Source: Prevotella sp. BV3P1 (GTDB lineage: Bacteria; Bacteroidota; Bacteroidia; Bacteroidales; Bacteroidaceae). From it: a stretch of DNA of 64,000 nucleotides. This document shows positions 52,530 to 60,739 of the stretch, one piece after another. Within the stretch, counting starts at the first letter, position 1, and the number at the start of each line of letters is the position of its first letter. The translations under genes were made by a program, and so were the position numbers. Under the pieces are notes generated by a model. That model saw only the letters and a program-made list of their open reading frames with translations, had not been told where the DNA came from and did no database searches. The stretch spans positions 91,593 through 155,592 of the forward strand of contig NZ_AWXC01000004.1 of assembly GCF_000479005.1 (NCBI RefSeq), written 5' to 3'.

Positions 52530-53528
52530 TTAGCACCAGCTTGTTAGTAGAATCAAGAATTTCCGACCCATCTTTGTTTGTATCACACTTCTGAACAGAC
52601 GGTACTTCCAGGTGTAATTCTTTTTCGGGAGTGGGTAGAGCCCTCTTCTCCCCAATCGTTCTATGGTTTTGTTCAAATGGTTGATGCTGTGGGTATATCT
52701 GGCTACATTATAGAGATAATCCATCGACAACTGAGCGATACGTCGTCGCATGGCGTTGCGTTCCGTTTCGGGCCATGAGTCCAAACGGTCTTGAAAATGA
52801 AAGAGAATGTTTTCTGTGTCTTGAAGCCGTTTCATCAACGTTCGTGGCGCTTTGCTTGTTGTGCAAGAATTCTTACGCCGCCTATAATGATAAGCCCTGG
52901 CATCGGTCACATACATCCGCTCTGCGCGCAGAAGGAGTTGTGGCGTAAACTCTTCATCCTCGTTGAGTAAACCTTTTTTAAATTGCAGTCCACAAAGGAT
53001 GTCCTGCTTGAACAAGTATTTCCACACCATCACTTGCAGATTGTTTTGACTGATATAGGCGCTCCCGGTCATGGGGCCTTGCACAGATGGCGCATTGTTG
53101 CCCTTTTTAGAGGAAGATGCAGCGAACGATACCACATCCGCATTCTTGTAGCGTATAATGTCAAGACAGTGTTCGTATGAAAAAGGAATCAGTGCATCGT
53201 CGCCGTCAATAAACTGAACATACATGCCATTTGCAACTTTCAAGCCCAGGTTTCTGGCTGCCGCAGCACCTTGGTTTGCCTGCCTGATGTAGGTCAGTTG
53301 ATTCTGATATGCGGCCAACTCTTGCAAGGAACACACGTCTGATCCGTCATCTACCAATATAATCTCCCGTTCATCCTGCCCCAAAGACAGAGAAAACACG
53401 CTTTGCAAACACTCGATAAGTAGGTTGATGGGTAAATTGTAGGTTGTGATGATGAAACTCACCAACGGTGTCTTCGATAAGCCTTGTGAATATATTTGTT
53501 GAGTTGGCATAGATGTTTTTCCTATCAT
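52530..53528 (-). CDS. Family 2 glycosyltransferase
   Basis: A 332-residue GT-A fold enzyme: TPLVSFIITTYNLPINLLIE, EIILVDDGSDV, NQGAAAARNLGLKVANG, and YVQFIDGDDALIPF, where DGDD is the metal-binding DxD. Nucleophile and acceptor regions are of ordinary length; the C-terminus is basic and may touch the membrane (KKNYTWKYRLFRSVIQTKMG). Start ATG 53528 (MIGKTSMPTQQ), with MPTQQ at 53510 as alternative. Transcribed with the following GT gene from a -7 box at 53564-53571 and divergent from the flippase gene. Confidence 0.9.
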   Translation of the reverse strand: MIGKTSMPTQQIYSQGLSKTPLVSFIITTYNLPINLLIECLQSVFSLSLGQDEREIILVDDGSDVCSLQELAAYQNQLTYIRQANQGAAAARNLGLKVANGMYVQFIDGDDALIPFSYEHCLDIIRYKNADVVSFAASSSKKGNNAPSVQGPMTGSAYISQNNLQVMVWKYLFKQDILCGLQFKKGLLNEDEEFTPQLLLRAERMYVTDARAYHYRRRKNSCTTSKAPRTLMKRLQDTENILFHFQDRLDSWPETERNAMRRRIAQLSMDYLYNVARYTHSINHLNKTIERLGRRGLYPLPKKNYTWKYRLFRSVIQTKMGRKFLILLTSWC

Positions 53529-53563
53529 TTTACTTACTTTGCTGAGACGTAGCCTGTCTTTTG

Positions 53564-53571
53564 CAAAGATA
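53564..53571 (-). promoter_or_regulatory. -7 box (TATCTTTG) of the glycosyltransferase pair
   Basis: Minus-strand TATCTTTG, predicted start near 53557, leader about 29 nt to ATG 53528. No -33 match. Confidence 0.45.
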
Positions 53572-53673
53572 ATGGTTTTCTTCGTACCTTGGACATTTGC
53601 TGCGATAATTCTTTCGTGTTAAAATAATTGTCGACGAAAGTAATAAATGTTCCTAGACGTCGTTTTAACACTG

Positions 53674-55167
53674 ATGACCGTGGAACGACGTAACAACAGC
53701 TATACGCATATTTTAAAGTATACCAGTTTGTTTGGTGGTGTAGAAGGCTTCATAGTCTTGATTAGCATCATCCGCAACAAACTTATCGCACTAATCCTGG
53801 GGCCAGATGGCATGGGGCTCATGTCCTTATTCAACTCCACCATCAAATTGGTGTCCGATTCTACCAATTTTGGCTTGGGTATGAGTGCGGTCAGAGAGTT
53901 GTCTGCCTGTTACGAAACGGGTGATCGGGTTGCCATTCAGCACCAAATCTCTGTGGTTCGGGCTTGGGGCGTCTTCACTTCATTGCTGGGTATGTTCGCA
54001 TGCGTTGCCTTAAGTCCTGTGTTAGATCGATGGATTTTTGACTGGGGCGACCATTCACTGCATTTTGCTCTGTTGTCCGTCATCATCGGAATGGCTGCCA
54101 TCACTCGGGTTGAACTGGCTATACTGAAAGCGGTGAGAAAGCTGAGTGCCTTAGCTAAAATCTCTGTTTATCATGTAGTGGGCGCGTTAATCACCTCCAT
54201 CCCCATGTATTATATATGGGGAGAAACCGCCATCATCCCTTCGCTCATCGTCATGGCGCTCATCCAGATGCTCCTCACGCTTCATTATAGCAACCATCTC
54301 TATCCCTTTCGCATCTCGTTTAACACGGCTTTGATGTCAGAAGGCTTGGGAATGATACGCTTGGGTATCGCTTTCGTGTTGACTGGCGTGATTGGCAGTG
54401 GCGCTGACCTCTTGATTCGCCGTTATCTCAACATAGCGGGATCGATGGGCACCGTGGGCCTGTATAATGCCGGCTACATGATGACAATGACCTATGCCGG
54501 CATTGTTTTTTCTTCCATGGAGTCAGATTATTTTCCTCGGTTGTCTGCCATCAAGGCCAATGGTGCCGCACTGAGCAAGGTTGTCAACAACCAGATAGAG
54601 GTATCTTTGCTGCTGGTGGCCCCCATGCTGGTGGCCTTCATCGTGTGCACGCCTATCCTTCTGCCTTTGTTGTACAGCAGCGAATTTATGTCGATACAAG
54701 CCATGGTTCAGGTTATCTTGCTGGCTATGTACATGAGAGCCATTAAATTGCCCATTGCCTACATCCCGTTAGCTAAAGGTAACTCCAGGCTCTATCTGCT
54801 CATGGAGGGCCTGTACTATGTGGTGTTGGTAGCAGCTGTAATCTACGGCTACAGGCTGTGCGGACTCTTCGGAACAGGTGTGGCCATTACTTTGACTGCC
54901 GTTTTTGACTTTTGTTTGCTGTTCTTTTTCATGCATCATACCTACCAATATCAGATTTCTTCATCGGTTGTTCGATACGCGCTCATCCAAATGCCCATCG
55001 GACTGCTTGCTTTTTTCCTAACCACGGTGGACAATCCATGGATTTATTGGATGGTAGGCGGCCTTCTTACCACGGTCAGTCTTATCACATCCATGCAAAT
55101 TCTGCGTAGAAAAACCAATCTTTGGGAGAAGTTGAAGGCCAAATTGACAGGATGGCTCTCTGTGTGA
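53674..55167 (+). CDS. Wzx-type O-antigen/exopolysaccharide flippase
   Basis: A 497-residue MATE-like/polysaccharide-transport membrane protein with 12-14 hydrophobic helices. The N-terminus RRNNSYTHILKYTSLFGGVE is followed by IRNKLIALILGPDGMGLMSL, a segment shared by Bacteroidota Wzx proteins; FGLGMSAVREL and NIAGSMGTVGLYNAGYMMTM are also typical. It should flip undecaprenyl-linked oligosaccharide across the inner membrane. Open to ATG 53647, but MTVERRNN at 53674 fits the family. No Wzy polymerase or Wzc kinase gene is seen in the window. Confidence 0.88.
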   Translation: MTVERRNNSYTHILKYTSLFGGVEGFIVLISIIRNKLIALILGPDGMGLMSLFNSTIKLVSDSTNFGLGMSAVRELSACYETGDRVAIQHQISVVRAWGVFTSLLGMFACVALSPVLDRWIFDWGDHSLHFALLSVIIGMAAITRVELAILKAVRKLSALAKISVYHVVGALITSIPMYYIWGETAIIPSLIVMALIQMLLTLHYSNHLYPFRISFNTALMSEGLGMIRLGIAFVLTGVIGSGADLLIRRYLNIAGSMGTVGLYNAGYMMTMTYAGIVFSSMESDYFPRLSAIKANGAALSKVVNNQIEVSLLLVAPMLVAFIVCTPILLPLLYSSEFMSIQAMVQVILLAMYMRAIKLPIAYIPLAKGNSRLYLLMEGLYYVVLVAAVIYGYRLCGLFGTGVAITLTAVFDFCLLFFFMHHTYQYQISSSVVRYALIQMPIGLLAFFLTTVDNPWIYWMVGGLLTTVSLITSMQILRRKTNLWEKLKAKLTGWLSV

Positions 55168-55299
55168 ACATGAGCTATTGTGAGTGCCGAAGCATGAATT
55201 CCATACGATCATAGTGGTGTTTTTCATCACGTTCAGCAGCTTGAAAATGGTACCTTCTGAGTGATAGATTTGTGTTGTCGAATGGTAGTGGCTATACAT

Positions 55300-55387
55300 C
55301 CATTCCAATTCACATGACTTTGGGGTCCAAAGTCAAAGAGATTGGCAGCCAAACTCAATGGGTTTGGCTGCCAATCTCTATGTATTT
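55300..55387. repeat. 22-bp phased repeat array with 18-bp perfect palindromic arms
   Basis: Four 22-nt units (55300-55321 weakest, 55322-55343, 55344-55365, 55366-55387) of the CCAAACTCATTGAGTTTGG type. AGAGATTGGCAGCCAAAC (55337-55354) pairs perfectly with 55362-55379 around a 7-nt loop TCAATGG. It lies between the convergent flippase and porin genes and could terminate both. Confidence 0.87.
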
Positions 55388-55423
55388 GTACCTCCTTGAT
55401 AGACAGGTAAATTACCTGTATGT

Positions 55424-56596
55424 TTAGAATCTGTAGTCCACTTGTACGTCTACGACCGAGTAATTATGGTTTCCGTCAGCCAAAGAGCGGTCGTTGGTGT
55501 AGGCATATTCGGCACTAATCAACATGTTTTTGGTGAACGAGTAGTTGCATCCAATTTCATATTGCGTTTTCGACTGGTTCCATTCTCCTGTTGGGCGGTA
55601 CATGTCATAGCGCGCTTTTACCCGCAATTTAGATTTGATGATTGGGGCCATCACAAGTGCATAGGCACCATCGGCCTTGTCACCTGCCTTATAATTGATA
55701 TTGGCATTGGTCGCATTGGATGGATTTTGGTAGGTTTGTGTAAAACTAAAACCAGTAGAATGAATGTATTCAGAGCGGAACGTCCAGTCGTTGACAAGAT
55801 ATTCGGCAGAGAAGGCATAACGGTTTTGCCTCAAAGAGCGTACGCCCGATTGAGTTTGGTTCACGGTCTTGCCACTGGCGTCGGTGGTTGTGATGGGGTT
55901 GTGCTGTTCGTCAACCACGTTCCATGTGCCCTTCCGGGCGTAAGTACCCGTCCAACCGAAAGCACCAATTCTCATGCCTTTGACCGGCATTACCCACAGA
56001 CCGCCAATGATGTCTTTCTTTTGATCCACATCCTTGACGTTGATTCCTTGTCCGTTGAACACGCCTACTTGGTAGTGTAAAAGCTTACGTCCGTGGCTGT
56101 TGCTCAAGAAATCACCTTGCAGCTGCAGACCGATGTCGCGGCCGTTGGATGCATGGCCACCCGCCCGGTCATTAAAACCAGTAAGTTTCAGTATGGTTTG
56201 CGCATAACTCATGAAGCCTTGCTCCATGGGGTGCATGGGATTTTCAAAGCTGAAGGGCCGCTTGAACTGTCCCATCTTGATTCTTAAATAGTCGGTCTTT
56301 TGCCATTCTGCGAAAGCGTCGACGATGCGTGGACTGCTCCCAAGATTGGTTGTATTGCCGTTGAACTGTATTTGGGTCTTCCAATAAAAATCGTTTGCGA
56401 TTCTACCGTCAAGTGACAGTCGAACCATACGGATGTTGAAAGTGTTTGATTCGGCATCCTTCTGTGAACTATATTTATATTGTGTCATTCCATAACCGGA
56501 AAGTTTCACGTTGTTGAGCCATGTAGGCAATTTTACTTGTGCATGGGCTGAAATGGCCATTGCGGCCACCAATGCCAAGAGAGTCTCTTTTTTCAT
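55424..56596 (-). CDS. Outer-membrane porin, phosphate-selective porin O/P-like
   Basis: A 390-residue barrel protein with signal peptide MKKETLLALVAAMAISAHAQ, then repeated amphipathic strands (KLSGYGMTQYKYSSQKDAES, TFNIRMVRLSLDGRIANDFY, LRIKMGQFKRPFSFENPMHP, MEQGFMSYAQTILKLTGF) and C-terminal strands ending VVDVQVDYRF, the aromatic terminus of outer-membrane barrels. The SFENPMHPMEQ motif is typical of OprO/OprP-like proteins in Bacteroidota. The substrate is unknown; despite its neighbours nothing ties it to polysaccharide export. Start ATG 56596. Confidence 0.87.
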   Translation of the reverse strand: MKKETLLALVAAMAISAHAQVKLPTWLNNVKLSGYGMTQYKYSSQKDAESNTFNIRMVRLSLDGRIANDFYWKTQIQFNGNTTNLGSSPRIVDAFAEWQKTDYLRIKMGQFKRPFSFENPMHPMEQGFMSYAQTILKLTGFNDRAGGHASNGRDIGLQLQGDFLSNSHGRKLLHYQVGVFNGQGINVKDVDQKKDIIGGLWVMPVKGMRIGAFGWTGTYARKGTWNVVDEQHNPITTTDASGKTVNQTQSGVRSLRQNRYAFSAEYLVNDWTFRSEYIHSTGFSFTQTYQNPSNATNANINYKAGDKADGAYALVMAPIIKSKLRVKARYDMYRPTGEWNQSKTQYEIGCNYSFTKNMLISAEYAYTNDRSLADGNHNYSVVDVQVDYRF

Positions 56597-56635
56597 AAGT
56601 TAGATGTTAATATCATGATTTTGTTAATTAATGTA

Positions 56636-56643
56636 CAAAATTA
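56636..56643 (-). promoter_or_regulatory. -7 box (TAATTTTG) of the porin gene
   Basis: Minus-strand TAATTTTG about 40 nt upstream of ATG 56596. No clear -33 box. Confidence 0.4.
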
Positions 56644-56766
56644 CTATATTTTTTAGACAATAGACATTATGTTTTATAAAAAACGTGTTGAACAATCGTC
56701 TGGCCACACAACCTGCGTGTGCATTTTTCCCTCTTAAAATGTTTTTAACAATTAATGATAGAATAA

Positions 56767-56798
56767 TTTGTCAATATCAAAAAATAAGATTATTTTTG
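56767..56798 (+). promoter_or_regulatory. Promoter TTTG-N20-TATTTTTG of the wza-like gene
   Basis: TTTG (56767-56770) and TATTTTTG (56791-56798) with 20 nt between. Predicted start near 56805; leader about 23 nt to ATG 56828, which excludes the upstream in-frame start at 56768. Confidence 0.65.
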
Positions 56799-56827
56799 CG
56801 GTTGTTTACAAGCAAAGATACAATCTT

Positions 56828-57628
56828 ATGAAGAAATTCTTTTTACCAATTGTCGTATTGGCGATGGTTGTGCTGCTGGGAAGTTGCTCAAGTGGTAAAG
56901 ATGTACCGTATTTTCAGAATATCGATGAGATTAGTTTGGCTGGATCAAAAGGTCTTTATGATGCCAAGATTATGCCAAAAGACATGCTGACCATTACGGT
57001 GAGTACAACTGATCCCGCAGCAGCGGCTCCTTTCAACCTGTCCGTAGGGAACACGGTGGGAGCATCGGGCCAGTTGTCAAACGGTGGTGGTAATCTTCAA
57101 GGATATCTTGTTGACAATGATGGAAATATCAATTTCCCCGTCATAGGACACATACACGTTCAGGGTATGACCAAATCGCAGTGTCAGGACATGATTCGTG
57201 GAAAGCTGCTGCCTTACATGGCCGCTACAGAGAATCCAATTGTCACGGTGAGGATGTCAAGCTATCGTGTAACGGTCACGGGAGAGGTAAATCGTCCTGG
57301 GGTCATTCCGGTATCTACCGAAAAGATGAGCATCGTGGAGGCATTGGCTCAAGCCGGTGACTTGACGGTGTATGGTAAACGAGATAACATCATGCTGATT
57401 CGTGAAGATGAGACAGGACAGAAAAAGATGGTTCGGCTCAACATGAATGATGCAAATTTGATTAACTCGCCCTATTATTATCTGCAACAAAACGATATTA
57501 TATACGTACAGCCTAACAGCGTGAAGGCAAAGAACGCAGGTATCGGTCCGTCAACTACTTTGTGGTTTTCGTTCATAGGTATCGTGACGTCGATTTCATC
57601 TTTGTTAATCAGTATTTTGAGATATTAA
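56828..57628 (+). CDS. Wza-like polysaccharide export lipoprotein (BexD/CtrA/VexA family)
   Basis: A 266-residue outer-membrane lipoprotein. Signal MKKFFLPIVVLAMVVLLGSC ends in the lipobox LGSC with the acylated Cys. The Poly_export domain (YDAKIMPKDMLTITVSTTDP, GYLVDNDGNINFPVIGHIHV) and an SLBB domain (VTVTGEVNRPGVIPVSTEKM, SIVEALAQAGDLTVYGK) follow, then a C-terminal helix (STTLWFSFIGIVTSISSLLI) that would cross the outer membrane as in Wza. ATG 56828 begins the signal peptide. The usual partner kinase gene (Wzc) does not follow; a terminator does, so this gene stands alone. Confidence 0.92.
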   Translation: MKKFFLPIVVLAMVVLLGSCSSGKDVPYFQNIDEISLAGSKGLYDAKIMPKDMLTITVSTTDPAAAAPFNLSVGNTVGASGQLSNGGGNLQGYLVDNDGNINFPVIGHIHVQGMTKSQCQDMIRGKLLPYMAATENPIVTVRMSSYRVTVTGEVNRPGVIPVSTEKMSIVEALAQAGDLTVYGKRDNIMLIREDETGQKKMVRLNMNDANLINSPYYYLQQNDIIYVQPNSVKAKNAGIGPSTTLWFSFIGIVTSISSLLISILRY

Positions 57629-57651
57629 GAAATAGGATAATGACATTTCAG

Positions 57652-57700
57652 AAAATGAAGAATACCATGATATGATGTTGTGATATTCTTCATTTTTTTT
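57652..57700 (+). terminator. Intrinsic terminator of the wza-like gene
   Basis: 13-bp stem AAAATGAAGAATA (57652-57664) with 57684-57696, followed by T-rich sequence to 57700. It ends 50 nt before the purF-like ATG. Confidence 0.85.
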
Positions 57701-57750
57701 ATTTTGTGAGCCAGCATGACACAACAATTAGCAGATAAGAGGAAAATGAT

Positions 57751-59637
57751 ATGGAACCGTTAAAGCATGAATGTGGAGTGGCGATGATTCGCCTGTTGAA
57801 ACCTTTGAAATATTACCAAGACAAGTACGGCACCTGGCAATATGCGCTCAACAAGTTGTACCTGATGATGGAAAAACAGCATAACCGTGGGCAGGAAGGT
57901 GCCGGCATGGCATGCATCAAACTTGGTTCGGAGCCTGGTTCTGAACACATGTTCAGGGAGCGGGCTGAAGGTAAAAATGCCATTCCTGAGATATTTGGTC
58001 ATGTTAGGAAAGTGTTTAAAGAAGAATCGGTTGAGAACGTTTCAGACATCGAGTATGTGAGAAAGAAACTACCTTTTGCCGGAGAGTTGTACATGGGACA
58101 CCTGCGTTACTCCACAACGGGGAAGAAAGGACTGTCGTATGTTCATCCTTTCATGCGACGAAACAATTGGAGAGCCAAGAATCTTTGTCTGTGCGGCAAC
58201 TTCAACATGACAAATGTGGAAGAAATCTTCCAAAAATTGATACAACAGGGACAGTGTCCTCGCATCAACAGTGACAGCTACCTGATGCTCGAGTTTATGG
58301 GTCATCGACTGGATCGTGAGGTAGAACGCAATTATGTGAACGCCAAATCGCTGGGATTGGAGAACATGGACATCACCCGTTACATCGAAGACCATGTGCA
58401 GATGAGCAATGTGTTGAAGACGACCATGCAAGATTTCGATGGCGGGTACGTCGTTTGTGGCATCACTGGTTCGGGTGAAATGTTCTCTATGCGCGATCCC
58501 TGGGGCATTAGACCAGCCTTTTATTATAAGAATGACGAGGTGGTGGTGCTGGCCAGTGAGCGTCCAGTCTTGCAGACAACCTTTGATTTGGAGTGTGATG
58601 ACATCTGCGAATTGCAACCCGGACAGGCGCTGCTTGTCAAACGTAACGGTGAGTGCACCATCGAACAGATTTTGGAACAGCGCGGCTATTCACCATGCTC
58701 GTTTGAGCGAATCTATTTTAGTCGAGGTTCTGATCGTGATATTTACAAAGAACGCAAGAAGCTTGGTGAACTCTTGACACCGGCAGTGTTAAAGGCTATC
58801 GATAACGATACGACGCATACCGTCTTCTCGTTCATTCCTAATACGGCGGAAGTGGCGTTCTATGGTTTGTTAGAAGGCTTCAAACAGCACGTTCATCAAA
58901 AGAAAATTCAGAAGATACAGTCCTTAGGACATGTGCCTACGGCTGCTGAATTGGAGGTCATCTTGTCTGAGTCGGTTCGTTCGGAGAAGGTGGCTTGGAA
59001 AGACATTAAGCTGCGCACCTTTATCACCGAAGGCAATTCGCGCAATGATTTGGCTTCGCATGTTTATGACATTACATACGAGAGCTTGGTGCCTTATCAA
59101 GATAATCTGGTGATTATTGATGACAGTATCGTTCGTGGAACGACATTGAAAGAGAGTATTCTGCACATCCTCGATCGCCTTCATCCTAAGAAAATCATCA
59201 TCGTTTCCAGCGCACCCCAGATACGTTATCCCGATTATTACGGAATAGATATGTCGAGTTTGCAAGAGTTTTGTGTCTTCCGCGCAGCCATCAAGTTGCT
59301 GAAGGATCAAGGCAAAGAAGGTACAATTGGTGACGTTTACTCCGCATGTTTGGACGAACTGAAGAAGCCTGTGGAAGAGATGCGCAATTGTGTTCGCGAC
59401 ATCTATGAGCCATTTACGGTGGAAGAGATCAATGAGAAAATCGTTGAAATGCTCCGTCCAAAAGATGTCACCACTCCGATAGAGTTGGTGTTCCAGTCCA
59501 TTGACGGTCTGCATCAAGCCATTCCTAATCATCGCGGAGATTGGTATTTTACAGGTTTATACCCAACACCCAATGGCATGAAGCTCTGTAATCAGGCTTT
59601 CATTGATTACTATGAGAAAGAATATAAACAATCATGA
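57751..59637 (+). CDS. Amidophosphoribosyltransferase-like protein (628 aa, PurF family)
   Basis: An Ntn-type glutamine amidotransferase joined to a PRTase domain; PurF makes 5-phosphoribosylamine, the first step of purine synthesis. MEPLKHECGVAMIRLL places a possible N-terminal catalytic Cys at residue 8 after removal of a short propeptide; KQHNRGQEGAG, MGHLRYSTTG and CGNFNMTNVEE are typical of the glutaminase. The PRPP loop is NLVIIDDSIVRGTTLKES (about 451-468). At 628 residues it is 120-150 longer than standard PurF, with a long C-terminal extension (KDVTTPIELVFQSIDGLHQA). This longer form beside carAB is common in Bacteroidales; a second, standard purF may exist elsewhere. carA begins 16 nt downstream. 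Confidence 0.88.
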   Translation: MEPLKHECGVAMIRLLKPLKYYQDKYGTWQYALNKLYLMMEKQHNRGQEGAGMACIKLGSEPGSEHMFRERAEGKNAIPEIFGHVRKVFKEESVENVSDIEYVRKKLPFAGELYMGHLRYSTTGKKGLSYVHPFMRRNNWRAKNLCLCGNFNMTNVEEIFQKLIQQGQCPRINSDSYLMLEFMGHRLDREVERNYVNAKSLGLENMDITRYIEDHVQMSNVLKTTMQDFDGGYVVCGITGSGEMFSMRDPWGIRPAFYYKNDEVVVLASERPVLQTTFDLECDDICELQPGQALLVKRNGECTIEQILEQRGYSPCSFERIYFSRGSDRDIYKERKKLGELLTPAVLKAIDNDTTHTVFSFIPNTAEVAFYGLLEGFKQHVHQKKIQKIQSLGHVPTAAELEVILSESVRSEKVAWKDIKLRTFITEGNSRNDLASHVYDITYESLVPYQDNLVIIDDSIVRGTTLKESILHILDRLHPKKIIIVSSAPQIRYPDYYGIDMSSLQEFCVFRAAIKLLKDQGKEGTIGDVYSACLDELKKPVEEMRNCVRDIYEPFTVEEINEKIVEMLRPKDVTTPIELVFQSIDGLHQAIPNHRGDWYFTGLYPTPNGMKLCNQAFIDYYEKEYKQS

Positions 59638-59653
59638 TTAAACAATTGATATA

Positions 59654-60730
59654 ATGAAGAATGTGACGCTTGTATTATCTGATGGAACTCGATTCCACGG
59701 AAAATCTTTTGGGTTCGATGCACCTGTGGCTGGAGAAGTGGTTTTCAATACAGCCATGATGGGCTATCCAGAGAGTCTGACCGATCCATCGTACGAAGGG
59801 CAATTGTTGACACTTACATTTCCTTTGGTGGGCAACTACGGAGTGCCTCCATTTACCATGGAGGAAAATGGTATTCCTTCTTTTATGGAAAGCGAGCGAA
59901 TACATGCTTCCGCTCTGATTGTATCCGATTACAGCGATTACTACAGCCATTGGAATGCGGTTGAAAGCCTTTCTGAATGGCTGAAACACGAGAAAGTGAC
60001 GGGCATCACTGGCATAGACACGCGTGAATTGACCAAGGTGTTGCGCGAGAATGGTGTCATGATGGGAAAGATTTTGTTTGATGAAAATCCCGAACGCATC
60101 CCCGAAGCTGATTATGCCGGCGTGAATTTCGTTGACCGGGTGAGCTGCAAGGAGGTCATTCGTTACAATGAAGGTGCGGGCAAGAAGGTCGTGCTGGTTG
60201 ATTGTGGCGTCAAGGCAAACATCATTCGAAGTCTATTAAATCGTGGCGTCGAAGTGATTCGCGTTCCTTGGAACTATGATTATACAGACATGGAGTTCGA
60301 TGGTTTGTTCTTAGCCAACGGGCCTGGTGACCCCGACATGTGTGAAGAGTCGGTGAATATCATCCGCAAGCAAATCAGTGAGTCACGAAAACCGATTTGC
60401 GGCATTTGTATGGGTAATCAATTGTTGGCAAAGGCAGGCGGTGCCACCATCTATAAACTGAAGTACGGTCATCGCTCACATAATCAGCCAGTGCGACAAG
60501 TTGGCACCAATAAATGTTACGTCACGAGTCAGAATCACGGATATGCCGTTGACGCAAAGACGTTAGAAGCCGACTGGGAAGAGCTGTTCGTTAACATGAA
60601 CGACGGGAGCAATGAAGGCATTCGCCATAAAACCAATCCTTGGTTCTCATCTCAGTTTCATCCAGAAGCATGTTCGGGACCGGTTGACACCTCGTTCATA
60701 TTCGATAAATTCATTGACACATTAAAGTAA
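59654..60730 (+). CDS. carA: Carbamoyl-phosphate synthase small chain (glutaminase)
   Basis: A 358-residue subunit that releases ammonia from glutamine for carbamoyl phosphate synthesis (pyrimidines, arginine). N-terminal CPSase small domain (VAGEVVFNTAMMGYPESLTD, VTGITGIDTRELTKVLRENG) and a class I amidotransferase domain with Cys252 in ICGICMGNQLLAKAGG and the His-Glu pair in QFHPEACSGP. The nucleophile elbow reads GICMGNQ where most members have GICLGHQ, a variation that leaves the catalytic Cys. Between the purF-like gene (16 nt) and carB (9 nt), hence one operon. Confidence 0.96.
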   Translation: MKNVTLVLSDGTRFHGKSFGFDAPVAGEVVFNTAMMGYPESLTDPSYEGQLLTLTFPLVGNYGVPPFTMEENGIPSFMESERIHASALIVSDYSDYYSHWNAVESLSEWLKHEKVTGITGIDTRELTKVLRENGVMMGKILFDENPERIPEADYAGVNFVDRVSCKEVIRYNEGAGKKVVLVDCGVKANIIRSLLNRGVEVIRVPWNYDYTDMEFDGLFLANGPGDPDMCEESVNIIRKQISESRKPICGICMGNQLLAKAGGATIYKLKYGHRSHNQPVRQVGTNKCYVTSQNHGYAVDAKTLEADWEELFVNMNDGSNEGIRHKTNPWFSSQFHPEACSGPVDTSFIFDKFIDTLK

Positions 60731-60739
60731 GAGAAAACT

